Positions 9,302 through 17,977 of a stretch of DNA of 64,000 nt are shown here, piece after piece. The notes below the pieces were generated by a model. That model did not search any database. It saw only the letters and a program-made list of their open reading frames with translations, and was not told where the DNA came from. A program made the position numbers and the translations under genes. How positions within the stretch are numbered: position 1 is the first letter of the stretch; each line of letters begins with the position of its first letter. This stretch comes from Tsukamurella asaccharolytica (GTDB lineage Bacteria; Actinomycetota; Actinomycetes; Mycobacteriales; Mycobacteriaceae), in assembly GCF_007858435.1 (NCBI RefSeq), contig NZ_VIGW01000001.1, forward strand, positions 124,001 through 188,000, written 5' to 3'.

Positions 9302-9615
9302 TCTCGATCAGCCCCATGGGCAGCCTGGACGGCACCGGCGGCTCCGCCGACGGCGGCGTCGCCGCGGCGGTCGCGGAGGCCGTCGCCATCGTGCGCGCGT
9401 CCGGCCTGCCGAACGAGACCACGGCGATGTTCACCACCATCGAGGGCGAGTGGGACGAGGTGATGGGGGTGATCAAGGCGTGCGTCGACCGCCTCGCCGA
9501 GTCCGCGCCGCGCGTCTCCCTCGTCGTCAAGTGCGACATCCGCCCCGGCCGTACGGGGCAGCTGACCGCCAAACTGGAGCGGGTGGAGCAGCACCTGCGG
9601 GATACCGCGCGGTAG
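9283..9615 (+). CDS. Thiamine-binding protein (MTH1187/YkoF type)
   Basis: 110 aa, one thiamine_BP domain: VLAAFSISPMG at the N-terminus, IVRASGLPNETTAMFTTIEG, and DIRPGRTGQLTAKLERVE at the end. Such proteins bind thiamine or its pyrimidine part in the cytosol; role mostly undefined. Two starts compete: ATG 9283 directly abuts AAGGAG (9277–9282), whereas GTG 9289 stands 6 nt from it, the better spacing. The divergent lipoprotein ATG at 9301 overlaps. Confidence 0.8.
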   Translation: MTVLAAFSISPMGSLDGTGGSADGGVAAAVAEAVAIVRASGLPNETTAMFTTIEGEWDEVMGVIKACVDRLAESAPRVSLVVKCDIRPGRTGQLTAKLERVEQHLRDTAR

Positions 9616-9695
9616 GGCTCCACGCCCGCGGCCCGGCGTCGAGTGGGCGGCCGTCGGCTTCACGTGCATCATCAGTCCGTGCGATACTGTGACGC

Positions 9696-10388
9696 ATGTT
9701 GCTCAAGAGGCGTCAGATGCTGGTGGGACTTGCGGCGCTGCCGGCCGCCGCCGTCGCCTCGTCGCTGACGATCCCGCACGCCGTCGCCGCCGACGCCGAC
9801 AAGGCGCTGCTCGATGCCGCCGTCGCGGCCGCACCGACCGCCCGCGAGGTCATCACGGTGGCGGCACCGTCGTTCACCTCGACCGACGTGCAGGTCTCGG
9901 CGTGGGCCCTCCTCGCGCAGGGCTGGACGAAGGTCTACGGCCCGGTCCCGGGCAAGGTCGGCCAGCAGGGCATCGGCGAGGGCAAGGACGGCGTCCCGCG
10001 CACGCCGTTCGGCGTCTTCGCGCTCGACCTCGCCTTCGGCCGGCAGGACAACCCGGGCACCGCGCTGCCGTACACGACGGTGACGAATCAGCATTGGTGG
10101 GACGGGAACGTGAACTCCCCCACCTACGACCGCATGGTCGTCCAGGCCGCCAGCCCCGGGCCCGAGAGCGAGAACCTCTACGACATGGGCCCCGTGTACG
10201 ACTACGCGGTCCACTTCAACAACAACCCCAGCCGTACCCCGGGCAAGGGCAGCGCGATGTTCCTGCACGTCACCGACGGCAATCCGACGCTCGGGTGCAT
10301 CTCGATCAGCCGCGAGGGCATGATCACCCTGCTGAAATGGCTGGCGCCCGCGCACAACCCGGTACTGGTCACGGGCCTCACGGGCTGA
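9696..10388 (+). CDS. Exported L,D-transpeptidase-like (YkuD) protein
   Basis: 230 aa. N-terminal KRRQMLVGLAALPAAAVASS looks like a Tat-type or strong Sec signal ending near AVAA. The catalytic YkuD motif is HVTDGNPTLGCISI (His … Thr-Leu-Gly-Cys; Ser in the usual SxGC replaced by Thr). VPRTPFGVFAL upstream is the family's substrate-strand motif. Members cross-link peptidoglycan (3–3 links) or edit it, but this compact form without the Ig domains of mycobacterial LdtA/B may have another wall substrate. TACTGT 5 nt before ATG 9696 may be a –10 box. Confidence 0.82.
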   Translation: MLLKRRQMLVGLAALPAAAVASSLTIPHAVAADADKALLDAAVAAAPTAREVITVAAPSFTSTDVQVSAWALLAQGWTKVYGPVPGKVGQQGIGEGKDGVPRTPFGVFALDLAFGRQDNPGTALPYTTVTNQHWWDGNVNSPTYDRMVVQAASPGPESENLYDMGPVYDYAVHFNNNPSRTPGKGSAMFLHVTDGNPTLGCISISREGMITLLKWLAPAHNPVLVTGLTG

Positions 10389-10709
10389 CGCGCCCGGCGC
10401 ACACCGCCGACGGTTCCCGGCGCCCAGTGGGGGACCGAACGCCGCGCGGGGGTCAACCGATCCCTCACCGAACGCGCGGCTTCCAGTCGGGGAGCGAACG
10501 GTGGGCCCGCGGATCGGCGTCGCGGAGGGGACGAAACGTGACGTCGCCCGGGTGCACCACTCACCCGGCGGCGCAGCGATGCGCCGCCCGCATGGCCCAT
10601 TCTCCAGGAAACCGCTCTGACCTGGTCTTTCATAGGGTATGCGTCGGACGCATAGCCTTCGCGACCGACGACACCGCCCCGGCGCCGACCGCACCCTCAG
10701 CCGCGCGGG
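10389..10709. other. Convergent intergenic region without a gene
   Basis: About 320 bp between convergent genes. I find no credible ORF or RNA. It contains two 18-nt direct repeats differing at 2 positions (10424–10441 and 10483–10500; core GGGGAxCGAACG) with a weaker third copy near 10527–10538, and a perfect 8-bp inverted repeat at 10638–10654. Confidence 0.5.
10638..10654. repeat. 17-bp palindrome
   Basis: TATGCGTC-G-GACGCATA, perfect arms around one base. It lies 56 nt past the hydrolase stop, between convergent genes, so it may form a terminator hairpin or bind a protein. Confidence 0.4.
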
Positions 10710-11540
10710 CTAGACCGTCTGCGCGATCCACCCCGACAGCGCGGGAATCACCGCACCGGGCGAGAGGATCCACTGGTTGTGCCCCAGCGGCTCCTCGATC
10801 CGGCGGTGCACCGACGACGGGAACTTCTCCCCCACGAAGCGCGACTGTCGGTCCGAGACCAACCCGTCGCCGGCGATCGCCACGGTCAGCACCGGCGTCC
10901 GCGTGCCGGCGATGCGCGCCTCGTAGTCCACGTCGGCGCCGTCGACGTTGAAGTCGCCCGTCTGCACCAGGTGATCGAAGTCGGCGACGATCCCGGCGGG
11001 CACCTCTCCGAGTCCGTCCGGGCCGGACCAGTGGCCCCGTCGGGCTGCGGCACGGGCGGCGACGGACGTCCCGATCCGACGGGCCGCGCCCGACAGCCCG
11101 TCGAGCTTGTAGAAGCCCGTGCCGCAGGCGATCAGGATCACCCCGGCGAGGTTCCGGCGGGCCCGCGCCGCATACATGACGCCCATCAACCCGCCGAGGC
11201 TGTGCCCCAGCAGGATCCGGGGTGCGCCGGGGAACTTCTGCCGCACCAGAGCGGAGACGGCCGGATAGTCCTCGACCACCACGTCCTGGAAGCCGTGCGT
11301 GCCGGCGGCGCCGCGGGGGCGCGAGTCGCCCTGCCCGCGCAGTTCGGCGACGACGGCGTTGAAGCCCGCGTCGATCAGCCCGCGCCCGAAGTCGTCGAAG
11401 TACCCGGCGGGCACGTTCACACCGGGCCAGATCATCAGCACGGGCGCCTCGGGGTCGGGGCCGCGGAAGATCCGCACGGGGTTGGTGGTGCCGTCCTTGT
11501 AGGTGAGCGTCGCGACGGTGGGCCGCGCCGTCGAGGTCAC
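10710..11540 (-). CDS. Alpha/beta-hydrolase
   Basis: 276 aa with the serine hydrolase nucleophile elbow GHSLGG (residues ~100–105), an oxyanion-side WPGVNVPAGYF segment and the closing EEPLGHNQW with the catalytic His. Substrate unknown; the fold covers esterases, lipases and thioesterases. GTG 11540 overlaps the stop of the upstream membrane-protein gene by 4 nt (GTGA), so the pair is translationally coupled. Confidence 0.82.
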   Translation of the reverse strand: MTSTARPTVATLTYKDGTTNPVRIFRGPDPEAPVLMIWPGVNVPAGYFDDFGRGLIDAGFNAVVAELRGQGDSRPRGAAGTHGFQDVVVEDYPAVSALVRQKFPGAPRILLGHSLGGLMGVMYAARARRNLAGVILIACGTGFYKLDGLSGAARRIGTSVAARAAARRGHWSGPDGLGEVPAGIVADFDHLVQTGDFNVDGADVDYEARIAGTRTPVLTVAIAGDGLVSDRQSRFVGEKFPSSVHRRIEEPLGHNQWILSPGAVIPALSGWIAQTV

Positions 11541-12403
11541 CAGGCGCGCCGTTCCGCCCGACGGGCGGCCACCGCCCCGAGCCCGCCGAAGATCAGCCCC
11601 AGCAGCGCGAGCGCCCCGCCGACCGCCGCCTCGGTCATGATCCACGGTGTCAGGTTCTTCGTCACCTGTCCGAGAGCGGCGTCCACCACGGGGCTCAGCC
11701 CGCCGGTCCCGCTGCGGTTCGTCACGTACGACGGTGCCGCCACGCACAGCATCCAGGTCACGCCCGCGGCGACGGCCACGCCTAGCCCCAGGTAGAACAT
11801 CATGAAGCCGCGGCGGTGCGCCGCGAGCAGTGCGAGCACCGCAGCGACGAGTGCGGTCAGCGGCGCGATCCACGCCGCGGACCGGATGACATCGGCGGCG
11901 GACGCGTACCGTCCGGCCCGGAACAGGTCCCGATTCGCGCCCGTCCCGGATAGGTCGATGGTGACCCGCTCCGGCACGGACACCTTCACGTTGTTCGCGG
12001 CGGCCACGTCGCGGATCATCGGCGCAAGATCGATCTCCGCGGTGGTAGCACCACGCAACCTCTGCTCCGCAGTGGGCCGCACCAGCAGCCAGGTGTGGAC
12101 CTGCCCCACGGCCTCGGTGAACGCGCCCGGGAACTGCGGGCCGCGCACATAGGTCGAGACGTACGGCGTGATCGCGTCCAGCGGCGGCCGCGCGTCGCCC
12201 TGCTCGGTCAGCAGCCGCTGCACCTGCTGCGCGATCTCCTGCGCCATCGCGTCCTGCACGGAGGGATCGCGACCGAGCGGCTCCATGAGCGTGGTGAACT
12301 CGGCGCGATCGAGCACCGTGTTCTTCGCCCAGGCGGCGGGAACCGCCACGAACGTGGCCGCGATCGCCACGAGCACGAGGAGGAAAGCCGTCAGGGAGCG
12401 CAC
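11537..12403 (-). CDS. Membrane protein, unknown function
   Basis: 288 aa. One N-terminal hydrophobic helix (SLTAFLLVLVAIAATFVAVP), a ~150-residue extracytoplasmic domain, then three C-terminal transmembrane helices (IAPLTALVAAVLALLAA, FYLGLGVAVAAGVTWML, GGALALLGLIFGGLGAVAA). I do not recognise the family. The GTG start at 12403 is preceded by a –10 hexamer at 7 nt. Co-transcribed with the hydrolase, hinting at a shared envelope role. Confidence 0.7.
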   Translation of the reverse strand: MRSLTAFLLVLVAIAATFVAVPAAWAKNTVLDRAEFTTLMEPLGRDPSVQDAMAQEIAQQVQRLLTEQGDARPPLDAITPYVSTYVRGPQFPGAFTEAVGQVHTWLLVRPTAEQRLRGATTAEIDLAPMIRDVAAANNVKVSVPERVTIDLSGTGANRDLFRAGRYASAADVIRSAAWIAPLTALVAAVLALLAAHRRGFMMFYLGLGVAVAAGVTWMLCVAAPSYVTNRSGTGGLSPVVDAALGQVTKNLTPWIMTEAAVGGALALLGLIFGGLGAVAARRAERRAW

Positions 12404-12410
12404 GGGGACA

Positions 12411-12416
12411 ACGGTA
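12411..12416 (-). promoter_or_regulatory. –10 hexamer of a leaderless promoter
   Basis: TACCGT on the minus strand, 7 nt before the GTG at 12403; drives the membrane protein–hydrolase pair. Confidence 0.5.
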
Positions 12417-12476
12417 CTCGACGGTCCCTTCGGCCCCGTCCCGCTCCGGGCCGCGCGCGCCGCGCTCCCGACACCG

Positions 12477-13418
12477 TCAGTCGCTGATCAGGTCGCGGCC
12501 CCGGCCGACGATGAGCGGGTCGGGCCCGGTGGCCAGGACGTCCATGTCCTTGTTGTCGTAGTCGAACTTGTCGAGGACGTAGCGCATCGCGTTGAGGCGG
12601 GCGCGCTTCTTGTCGTTGCTCTTCACCACGGTCCACGGCGCGTAGTCCGTGTCCGTCGCGCTGAACATCTCCTCCTTGGCCGCGGTGTACGCGTCCCATT
12701 TGTCCAACGAGGCGAGGTCCATGGGCGAGAGCTTCCACTGCCGCACGGGATCGATCTGTCGGATCGCGAAGCGGGTGCGCTGCTCGAGCTGGGTCACCGA
12801 GAACCAGAACTTGGTCACATCGATGCCGTCCTCGACCAGCATCTTCTCGAACAGCGGCACCTGGTGGGTCCAGCGTTCGTGCTGTTCGTCGGAGCAGAAG
12901 CCCATGACCCGCTCGACGCCGCCGCGGTTGTACCAGGATCGGTCGAACAGGACGATCTCGCCCTTGGTCGGGAAGTGGTCGATGTAGCGCTGGAAGTACC
13001 ACTCGCCGGCCTCGCGCTCGGTGGGCTTGACCAGCGCCACCACGCGCGCGCCTCGGGGGTTGAGGTGCTCCGTGAAGCGCTTGATGGTGCCGCCCTTGCC
13101 GGCCGCGTCGCGGCCCTCGAAGACGATGACCAGCCGCTGCCCGGTGTCCTTGACCCAGCGCTGCAGCTTGAGCAATTCGATCTGCAATAGCCGCTTGTCG
13201 CGCTCGTATTCGGACCGGGCGAGCCGTTCCGCATACGGGTAACCCTCGCGCCAGGTGTCCACGACGTGCCGCTCCGGGGTGAGCAGCACCGGATCGTCGT
13301 CGTCGTCGTCGTTCACCGAGAAGCCCTCGGTCGCCCGCAGGTCGACGATCTTCTGCAGTGCCTCGCGGCCACTGACCGCGCTCAAGTCGATGCCCGCCGG
13401 CAGATCGAGATCTATCAC
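12477..13418 (-). CDS. ppk2: Polyphosphate kinase 2
   Basis: 313 aa, single-domain PPK2. Transfers phosphate between polyphosphate and nucleotides (usually GDP/ADP to GTP/ATP). Walker A-like GRDAAGKGGTIKRF, Walker B-like DRSWYNRGGVERVMGF and the lid region with the PPK2 signature WKLSPMDLASLDKW are visible. An acidic run of six Asp near residue 37 is unusual. The start is GTG 13418 (VIDLDLP), supported by TACCCT 7 nt upstream and by homology beginning around residue 30; longer frames upstream run into the TetR promoter. Confidence 0.93.
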   Translation of the reverse strand: MIDLDLPAGIDLSAVSGREALQKIVDLRATEGFSVNDDDDDDPVLLTPERHVVDTWREGYPYAERLARSEYERDKRLLQIELLKLQRWVKDTGQRLVIVFEGRDAAGKGGTIKRFTEHLNPRGARVVALVKPTEREAGEWYFQRYIDHFPTKGEIVLFDRSWYNRGGVERVMGFCSDEQHERWTHQVPLFEKMLVEDGIDVTKFWFSVTQLEQRTRFAIRQIDPVRQWKLSPMDLASLDKWDAYTAAKEEMFSATDTDYAPWTVVKSNDKKRARLNAMRYVLDKFDYDNKDMDVLATGPDPLIVGRGRDLISD

Positions 13419-13425
13419 ACGCGGA

Positions 13426-13431
13426 AGGGTA
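13426..13431 (-). promoter_or_regulatory. –10 hexamer of a leaderless ppk2 promoter
   Basis: TACCCT on the minus strand, 7 nt before GTG 13418. Confidence 0.5.
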
Positions 13432-13490
13432 CGGGCAGGCTCGTACCGCCGAGTGAACGTCGTATGAACGGGTGGTGCCCGGTGAGTCGG

Positions 13491-13496
13491 TAGGCT
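13491..13496 (+). promoter_or_regulatory. –10 hexamer of a leaderless tetR promoter
   Basis: TAGGCT, 7 nt before ATG 13504; no Shine-Dalgarno. Confidence 0.55.
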
Positions 13497-13503
13497 GTGC
13501 GCA

Positions 13504-14154
13504 ATGCCTACCGCCGCCACCGGCGGGCGCCGGCGCGCCGAACACCTCGGGCCCGAGCGCCGCCGCCCCCAGGTCCTCGACGCCGCGCTGGAGATCGCCG
13601 CCCGCGACGGGCTCGCCGCCGTGACCATCGGCACCGTCGCCGACCGGTTGCAGGTCACGCGCCCCGTCATCTACTCGTGCTTCCCGGACCGCGTCGCGCT
13701 CATCACCGAGCTGCTCGACCGGGAGACCGAGACGATGATGACCTACGTGCTGACGTCGCTGCACAACGCCCGCGGCGAGGACCCGGAGACCGCGTTCATC
13801 ATCGGCATGCGCGGCCTGCTGGCCGCCGTGAACGAGCGCGCCGACACCTGGCAGTTGCTGTTCTCCGGCGTCACCGACCCGGAGGTCGTGCACCGCGTTC
13901 GGAACGCCCGCGCGACTCTGGCGAAGCAGGCGGAGGACTGGATCCAGCCGGCCCTGATCCGCTGGTGGGACATGCAGGACCTCGACGCGAAGCTGCCCAT
14001 GCTCATGGAGCTCTTCGTCTCCACGTGCGAGGCAGCCGTGCGCTCCATGCTCGCCGGCCGCCCCGACGACGCCGGGCCGCAGTGGCGCGGCGACTCCGAG
14101 GGGATCGGGAAGTTCTACGGCTCCGCCGTCTACCGGGCCTTCCACGGCGCCTGA
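13504..14154 (+). CDS. TetR-family regulator
   Basis: 216 aa. Residues ~20–66 are the TetR DNA-binding domain (VLDAALEIAARDGLAAVTIG … VTRPVIYSCFPDRVALI); the remainder is an all-helical ligand domain of no recognised subtype. It is divergent from ppk2 with 85 bp between starts and convergent with the acetamidase gene (12 bp apart). It may control itself or ppk2; the sequence does not say. Confidence 0.88.
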   Translation: MPTAATGGRRRAEHLGPERRRPQVLDAALEIAARDGLAAVTIGTVADRLQVTRPVIYSCFPDRVALITELLDRETETMMTYVLTSLHNARGEDPETAFIIGMRGLLAAVNERADTWQLLFSGVTDPEVVHRVRNARATLAKQAEDWIQPALIRWWDMQDLDAKLPMLMELFVSTCEAAVRSMLAGRPDDAGPQWRGDSEGIGKFYGSAVYRAFHGA

Positions 14155-14165
14155 CGCGCCCTGTC

Positions 14166-15545
14166 TCAGGAGAAGTGGTCCTTGTAGATCTGTCCGTGCA
14201 CACCAACGGTACGGTCGACGACCTGGCTCACAACGAAATCCGACGCTGCCGAAAGATAGGCGTACGCGGTGGCACGGTCCATCCCACGGTCCTGCTCCAG
14301 GAAATCGAGCGCATTCACCACCGCGCGCCGCATTGCCACGTCGAGATCCGTCCCCTGTCCGCCGGCCGCGCCGTCAGGATCGGAAAGGCCGATCGGGATC
14401 CACGAATCCGCGGTCTCGCCGAACGGGTATCGGTACGCCACCGTCGGCGCGTCGCCTGTACCCGGCTTGCATACCGTGAGGCGAAGTGTGGATCGCAGTG
14501 AGCCCTCCATGGCAGTGAGAGCGACCTCGCCATCGCCCATCGACAGGTGCGGATCGCCTACGTAGAACAGCGCGCCCTCGGCGAACACCGGGAGATAGAA
14601 CGCCGATCCCACGCCAAGGAGGCGGATGTCGATGTTGCCTCCTCCCAGCGTCGGCGGGATGGAATTCGCTTCGGGGGAGGTGAGGTCCGTCCCCCGCGCG
14701 AATGCGACGCCCATCATGCCGAGGAACGGCCGCAGGGGAAAGCGTACTGCTCCCGCGCCAGCAGCCAGGACCGCCCGGTCCCCGTCGATCGGAGTGAAGG
14801 TGGACACATTGCCGTAACGCAGCGGATCCCTTCCGGCGCGGCCGTCGGTCGAGAGGGGCGGCAACACCTCTGCTGCCGTGATCCCCGCTAGGGGCAATCC
14901 TCCAGGACCGGCCGCGAGAGCCCCCTTGCCGTGGCGGCTGGAGATTACGCCGTAGGGGACACGCGGCGCGGCCTCCAACGGCTCGACCTTGAGCACGTCG
15001 CCCGGCTGCGCCCCCTCAACGAAGATCGGCCCGATCACGATGTGCGGCCCGTCGTTGTCGAAGTCGCGGGGGGTGCGCTGGTAGTCGGCTGCGACGTCGA
15101 CGGCGTCCTTGAGCACTGAGTCGCGCGGAACGCCCTTGGCGCCGAAGTAGGCGACTGGGTCGCGCCCCTGGTCCTCCATGAGTCCCTCATGGGAGAGCGC
15201 GTCGATGGTCACCGTCTGCCCGGAGCGCATACGCAGCACCGGTGTCGCGTGGACCGTTGGCACGTATCCCCAGAGCACCTGGTCGGGCCGACCGGCCAGG
15301 TAGTGGTCGCCGACAATACGCCCGGTGCCCGGCTGCAGGACGTCGCCTCCGCTGGGCGTGAGCGGTGTCGACGGCCCGCCCGCGTAACCCGCACCTCCGC
15401 AGGCCGCGGTGGCCCCACCGGCCGCGCCGAGGACGCCGATCGCCGAAACCGCGCGGAGGAAGTGTCGGCGCCCGAGGCCTTCGCGAAGGGTCGCGGCCGC
15501 CTCCGCCGAGGTGGGCACGGCGTTTCCCGGCCGCCCCTGCGTCAT
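14166..15545 (-). CDS. Exported acetamidase/formamidase-family protein
   Basis: 459 aa. The N-terminus GRRHFLRAVSAIGVLGAAGG is a Tat signal (RRxFL) followed by TAACGG, which could be a lipobox, so a Tat-exported lipoprotein is likely. The mature part matches the FmdA/AmdA family (HYLAGRPDQVLWGYVP, IVIGPIFVEGAQPGDVLKVE, GDGEVALTAMEGS). Family enzymes hydrolyse acetamide or formamide and are normally cytosolic, so the export signal is notable. It overlaps the upstream amidase by 4 nt. The pair looks less GC-extreme by eye than the neighbours. Confidence 0.85.
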   Translation of the reverse strand: MTQGRPGNAVPTSAEAAATLREGLGRRHFLRAVSAIGVLGAAGGATAACGGAGYAGGPSTPLTPSGGDVLQPGTGRIVGDHYLAGRPDQVLWGYVPTVHATPVLRMRSGQTVTIDALSHEGLMEDQGRDPVAYFGAKGVPRDSVLKDAVDVAADYQRTPRDFDNDGPHIVIGPIFVEGAQPGDVLKVEPLEAAPRVPYGVISSRHGKGALAAGPGGLPLAGITAAEVLPPLSTDGRAGRDPLRYGNVSTFTPIDGDRAVLAAGAGAVRFPLRPFLGMMGVAFARGTDLTSPEANSIPPTLGGGNIDIRLLGVGSAFYLPVFAEGALFYVGDPHLSMGDGEVALTAMEGSLRSTLRLTVCKPGTGDAPTVAYRYPFGETADSWIPIGLSDPDGAAGGQGTDLDVAMRRAVVNALDFLEQDRGMDRATAYAYLSAASDFVVSQVVDRTVGVHGQIYKDHFS

Positions 15546-16822
15546 CGGGCGATACCGTTCGCGCGCAGGCGGACTGCAAGCTCACCGAGCGCTCGGTCCG
15601 AGCCTCGTGGCCCCACCACACAGAGGCCCGTTCCCGGATCTGCGGCGATCGGGACGGATACCGCCGGGCGCCCCGTGATTCCGGCGATACAGGTCAGTTG
15701 GAAGGTCGCCGCGCGGGTCCTCTCGATAGCCGGCCCGCCTATCGCGGCCTCGGACCGCAACGGCGCCCACGATGACGCGGTCGGCAGCACCAGCACGGCG
15801 TCGCCGAGTCGTCGGTCGATCCCGGCACGGAATTCAGCCAGTTCCGCCGCAGCGGCATCACGCGCAGCGCCGGTGTAGGTGGCCGCTTTCTCGAACCTGC
15901 TTCGTACATCGGGGTTGAGGGAGTCCCACCGACTGGAGACCCATGCCCCGTGGTTGCGCCACGCCTCGTACCCCTGCACGGTCTGGAATGCGCGCACCGC
16001 ATCAGCCTGAGCAGAAGTGTCCCAAGCGGTCTCAGTCACCACAGGCAGGCTCGCGGTCACTCGCCAACGAGTCACAGCGCCACGCACCCGGTTCGCCACC
16101 GCGGGCTCGGCGAGATCCGCAAGCGCAGGCGCGAACAGAGCTTCGCGCACCGGCACACCCCCGCCTAGCAGCACATCCGCCACCTCGGCCAGGAGGTCCG
16201 GCGTTCGCGTGATCCACCCCACGGTGTCGAAGCTCTGCGCGAGGGGGAGCAGACCGGAGGTCCCCACTGCTCCGTGTGTCGTGCGCAGCCCGTATAGCCC
16301 CTGATAACTTGCGGGCACACGAATCGATCCTCCCGTGTCGGTACCCAACCCGATGTCCGCGAGTCCGAGCGCGACGGCGCTGGCGGACCCGGAGCTGGAG
16401 CCGCCTGGGATGCGGTCGGGCGCGAGCCCGTTCGGCGGAGTCCCGTAGTGGCCGTTCGTTCCAGCCAGGCTGTAGGCGAACTCATCAGTGGCGGCGATAC
16501 CCGCGATCGCCGCACCTGCCCTCTGCAGGCGCGTCACCGCGTCCGCCGTGCTCGTGCGCGCCGCGGCACGGCGGAACGTCGGGTTGCCGGCTCCCAGCGG
16601 GTACCCCCGCACCGCGAAGAGGTCCTTGACCGCCACAGTGCGGCCAGTGAGTGGCCCCGAACCGGCGCTCGGAACCAGCGGCGTTCCATATTCCCGCCAG
16701 ATCGTGCCGTCGATGCGCGGCGCACCCAGCGACTGCGGCGGCGCACTGAGGGCGACCATCGTTCCGCCCGTCGCGAGCCCGACAGTCACCGCACCGTTCC
16801 TCAGGAACCTCCGGCGTGTCAT
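15542..16822 (-). CDS. Tat-exported amidase (amidase signature family)
   Basis: 426 aa from ATG 16822 (MTRRRFLRNGAVTVG), a textbook Tat signal; ATG 16828 and 16852 are in-frame alternatives. The amidase-signature Ser-cisSer-Lys machinery is present: Lys in TVAVKDLFAVRG, the Gly/Ser-rich PGGSSSGSASAVALG, and nucleophile region GTDTGGSIRVPAS. It hydrolyses carboxamides; substrate unknown. Its stop overlaps the start of the acetamidase-like gene, so two exported amide hydrolases form a small operon. It sits directly downstream of, and on the same strand as, the siderophore operon, but an AT-rich insert with repeats separates them. Confidence 0.86.
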   Translation of the reverse strand: MTRRRFLRNGAVTVGLATGGTMVALSAPPQSLGAPRIDGTIWREYGTPLVPSAGSGPLTGRTVAVKDLFAVRGYPLGAGNPTFRRAAARTSTADAVTRLQRAGAAIAGIAATDEFAYSLAGTNGHYGTPPNGLAPDRIPGGSSSGSASAVALGLADIGLGTDTGGSIRVPASYQGLYGLRTTHGAVGTSGLLPLAQSFDTVGWITRTPDLLAEVADVLLGGGVPVREALFAPALADLAEPAVANRVRGAVTRWRVTASLPVVTETAWDTSAQADAVRAFQTVQGYEAWRNHGAWVSSRWDSLNPDVRSRFEKAATYTGAARDAAAAELAEFRAGIDRRLGDAVLVLPTASSWAPLRSEAAIGGPAIERTRAATFQLTCIAGITGRPAVSVPIAADPGTGLCVVGPRGSDRALGELAVRLRANGIAR

Positions 16823-16850
16823 GTGCATCCGCCGAGAGTTCCAACACGTC

Positions 16851-16871
16851 ATTGCAAAACGATTATTGCAA
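16851..16871. promoter_or_regulatory. Repeated ATTGCAA in an AT-rich gap
   Basis: Two copies of ATTGCAA (16851–16857 and 16865–16871), 14 bp apart, within a ~30-bp AT-rich island between the amidase start and the isochorismate synthase stop. TTGCAA is itself palindromic. It likely forms an operator/promoter for the amidase pair, but this is inferred from position and composition only. Confidence 0.45.
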
Positions 16872-16873
16872 TT

Positions 16874-17977
16874 TTACGACCGAGTTACTTGTGTCGGATC
16901 GCAGCTTCCTGCGAACCGGAAGGGGCCCAGGACGGTGCGCAGCTTGTTGCGGGTCTCGGCCAGTTCGGCTCGTGGGTCCGAGGCCCCGACGATGCCGCCG
17001 CCCGCGTAGGCGCGCAGCCGCGCACCGTCGAGTTCGGCGCACCGGATGCTGACGCGCCAGTGCCCGTCGCCGTTCGCGGCGGTCCAGCCGACGGCGCCGG
17101 CGTAGAAGCCCCGCTCGCCCTCGATGTCGGCGATCGCGCGGGCGGCGATGCGCCGCGGGAAGCCGCACACGGCGGGAGTGGGGTGCAGGGCGAGCGCGAG
17201 GTCGAGTGCGCTGGTCGTGAGGTCGGCGAGGCGGCCCTCGACCTTGGTGCCGAGGTGCCAGACCGGCCCGGCCCTGGTCACCGACGGTGCGGCGGGCACG
17301 TCCAGCTCCGAGCACAACGGAGCCAGCGCGGCCGCGATCTCGTCGACCACGTAGGCGTGCTCCTCGCGGTCCTTCTCCGAGTCCAAGAGGCCCTCGGGCG
17401 AGGTCGCTGTGCCGGCGAAGGGATGGCAGAAGACGGTGCCGCCCATGCGCCCGACGAGGATCTCCGGGCTCGAGCCCACGATCCACCGGCCGCGGTGGGC
17501 GTCGCCGGCGGCCGCGAGGTCGACGGCGAAGGCATTGCCCTCCAGGTCGCGCCGTTCCAGCGCGACGGCCACGGCGAGCGGGTCGAGCGGCGCGGCGGCC
17601 TCGAAGTCGACGGCGCGCGCGAGCACCACCTTCCGCAGCTCGGAGCTCTCGATGAGCGCGAGGGCGCGGCGCACCCGGTCCACGTGTTCGGACGGCGCGG
17701 GGTGTTGCGCGGTCTGGGTCAACGTCGGCGACTCGCCGGCGGCCGCGAGAGCGGTCGCGGGCACCTCGCCGAAGTGCTCCGGCACCGTCAGCGCGGCGGG
17801 TTCGGCGAGGTCGAAGGGCAGGGCGCCCACCACGACGGGGGCGGTGCCGGCGCGCAGCGCTGCGGCCGCGGCATGCGGATCGGTGAAGGTCCCGGCGGTG
17901 CCACGGGCGGCGAGGCGCTGGCCGGCGGCGGTCAGCAGGAAGTGCGGCTGGTCGCTCTCCCCGCCCGTCGTCGTCAT
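16874..17977 (-). CDS. entC: Isochorismate synthase
   Basis: Converts chorismate to isochorismate, first step to 2,3-dihydroxybenzoate. 367 aa; catalytic-domain motifs SSELRKVVLARAV, GSSPEILV, FAGTATSPEG, HLGTKVEG, HPTPAVCGFP and YAGAVGWTAANGDG are all in EntC/DhbC order. Last gene of the siderophore operon; ATG 17977 overlaps the isochorismatase stop by 4 nt. The isochorismatase, dehydrogenase and DHB ligase beside it show that the pathway goes to DHB rather than salicylate. The N-terminal ~100 residues are less conserved, as usual. Confidence 0.93.
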   Translation of the reverse strand: MTTTGGESDQPHFLLTAAGQRLAARGTAGTFTDPHAAAAALRAGTAPVVVGALPFDLAEPAALTVPEHFGEVPATALAAAGESPTLTQTAQHPAPSEHVDRVRRALALIESSELRKVVLARAVDFEAAAPLDPLAVAVALERRDLEGNAFAVDLAAAGDAHRGRWIVGSSPEILVGRMGGTVFCHPFAGTATSPEGLLDSEKDREEHAYVVDEIAAALAPLCSELDVPAAPSVTRAGPVWHLGTKVEGRLADLTTSALDLALALHPTPAVCGFPRRIAARAIADIEGERGFYAGAVGWTAANGDGHWRVSIRCAELDGARLRAYAGGGIVGASDPRAELAETRNKLRTVLGPFRFAGSCDPTQVTRS

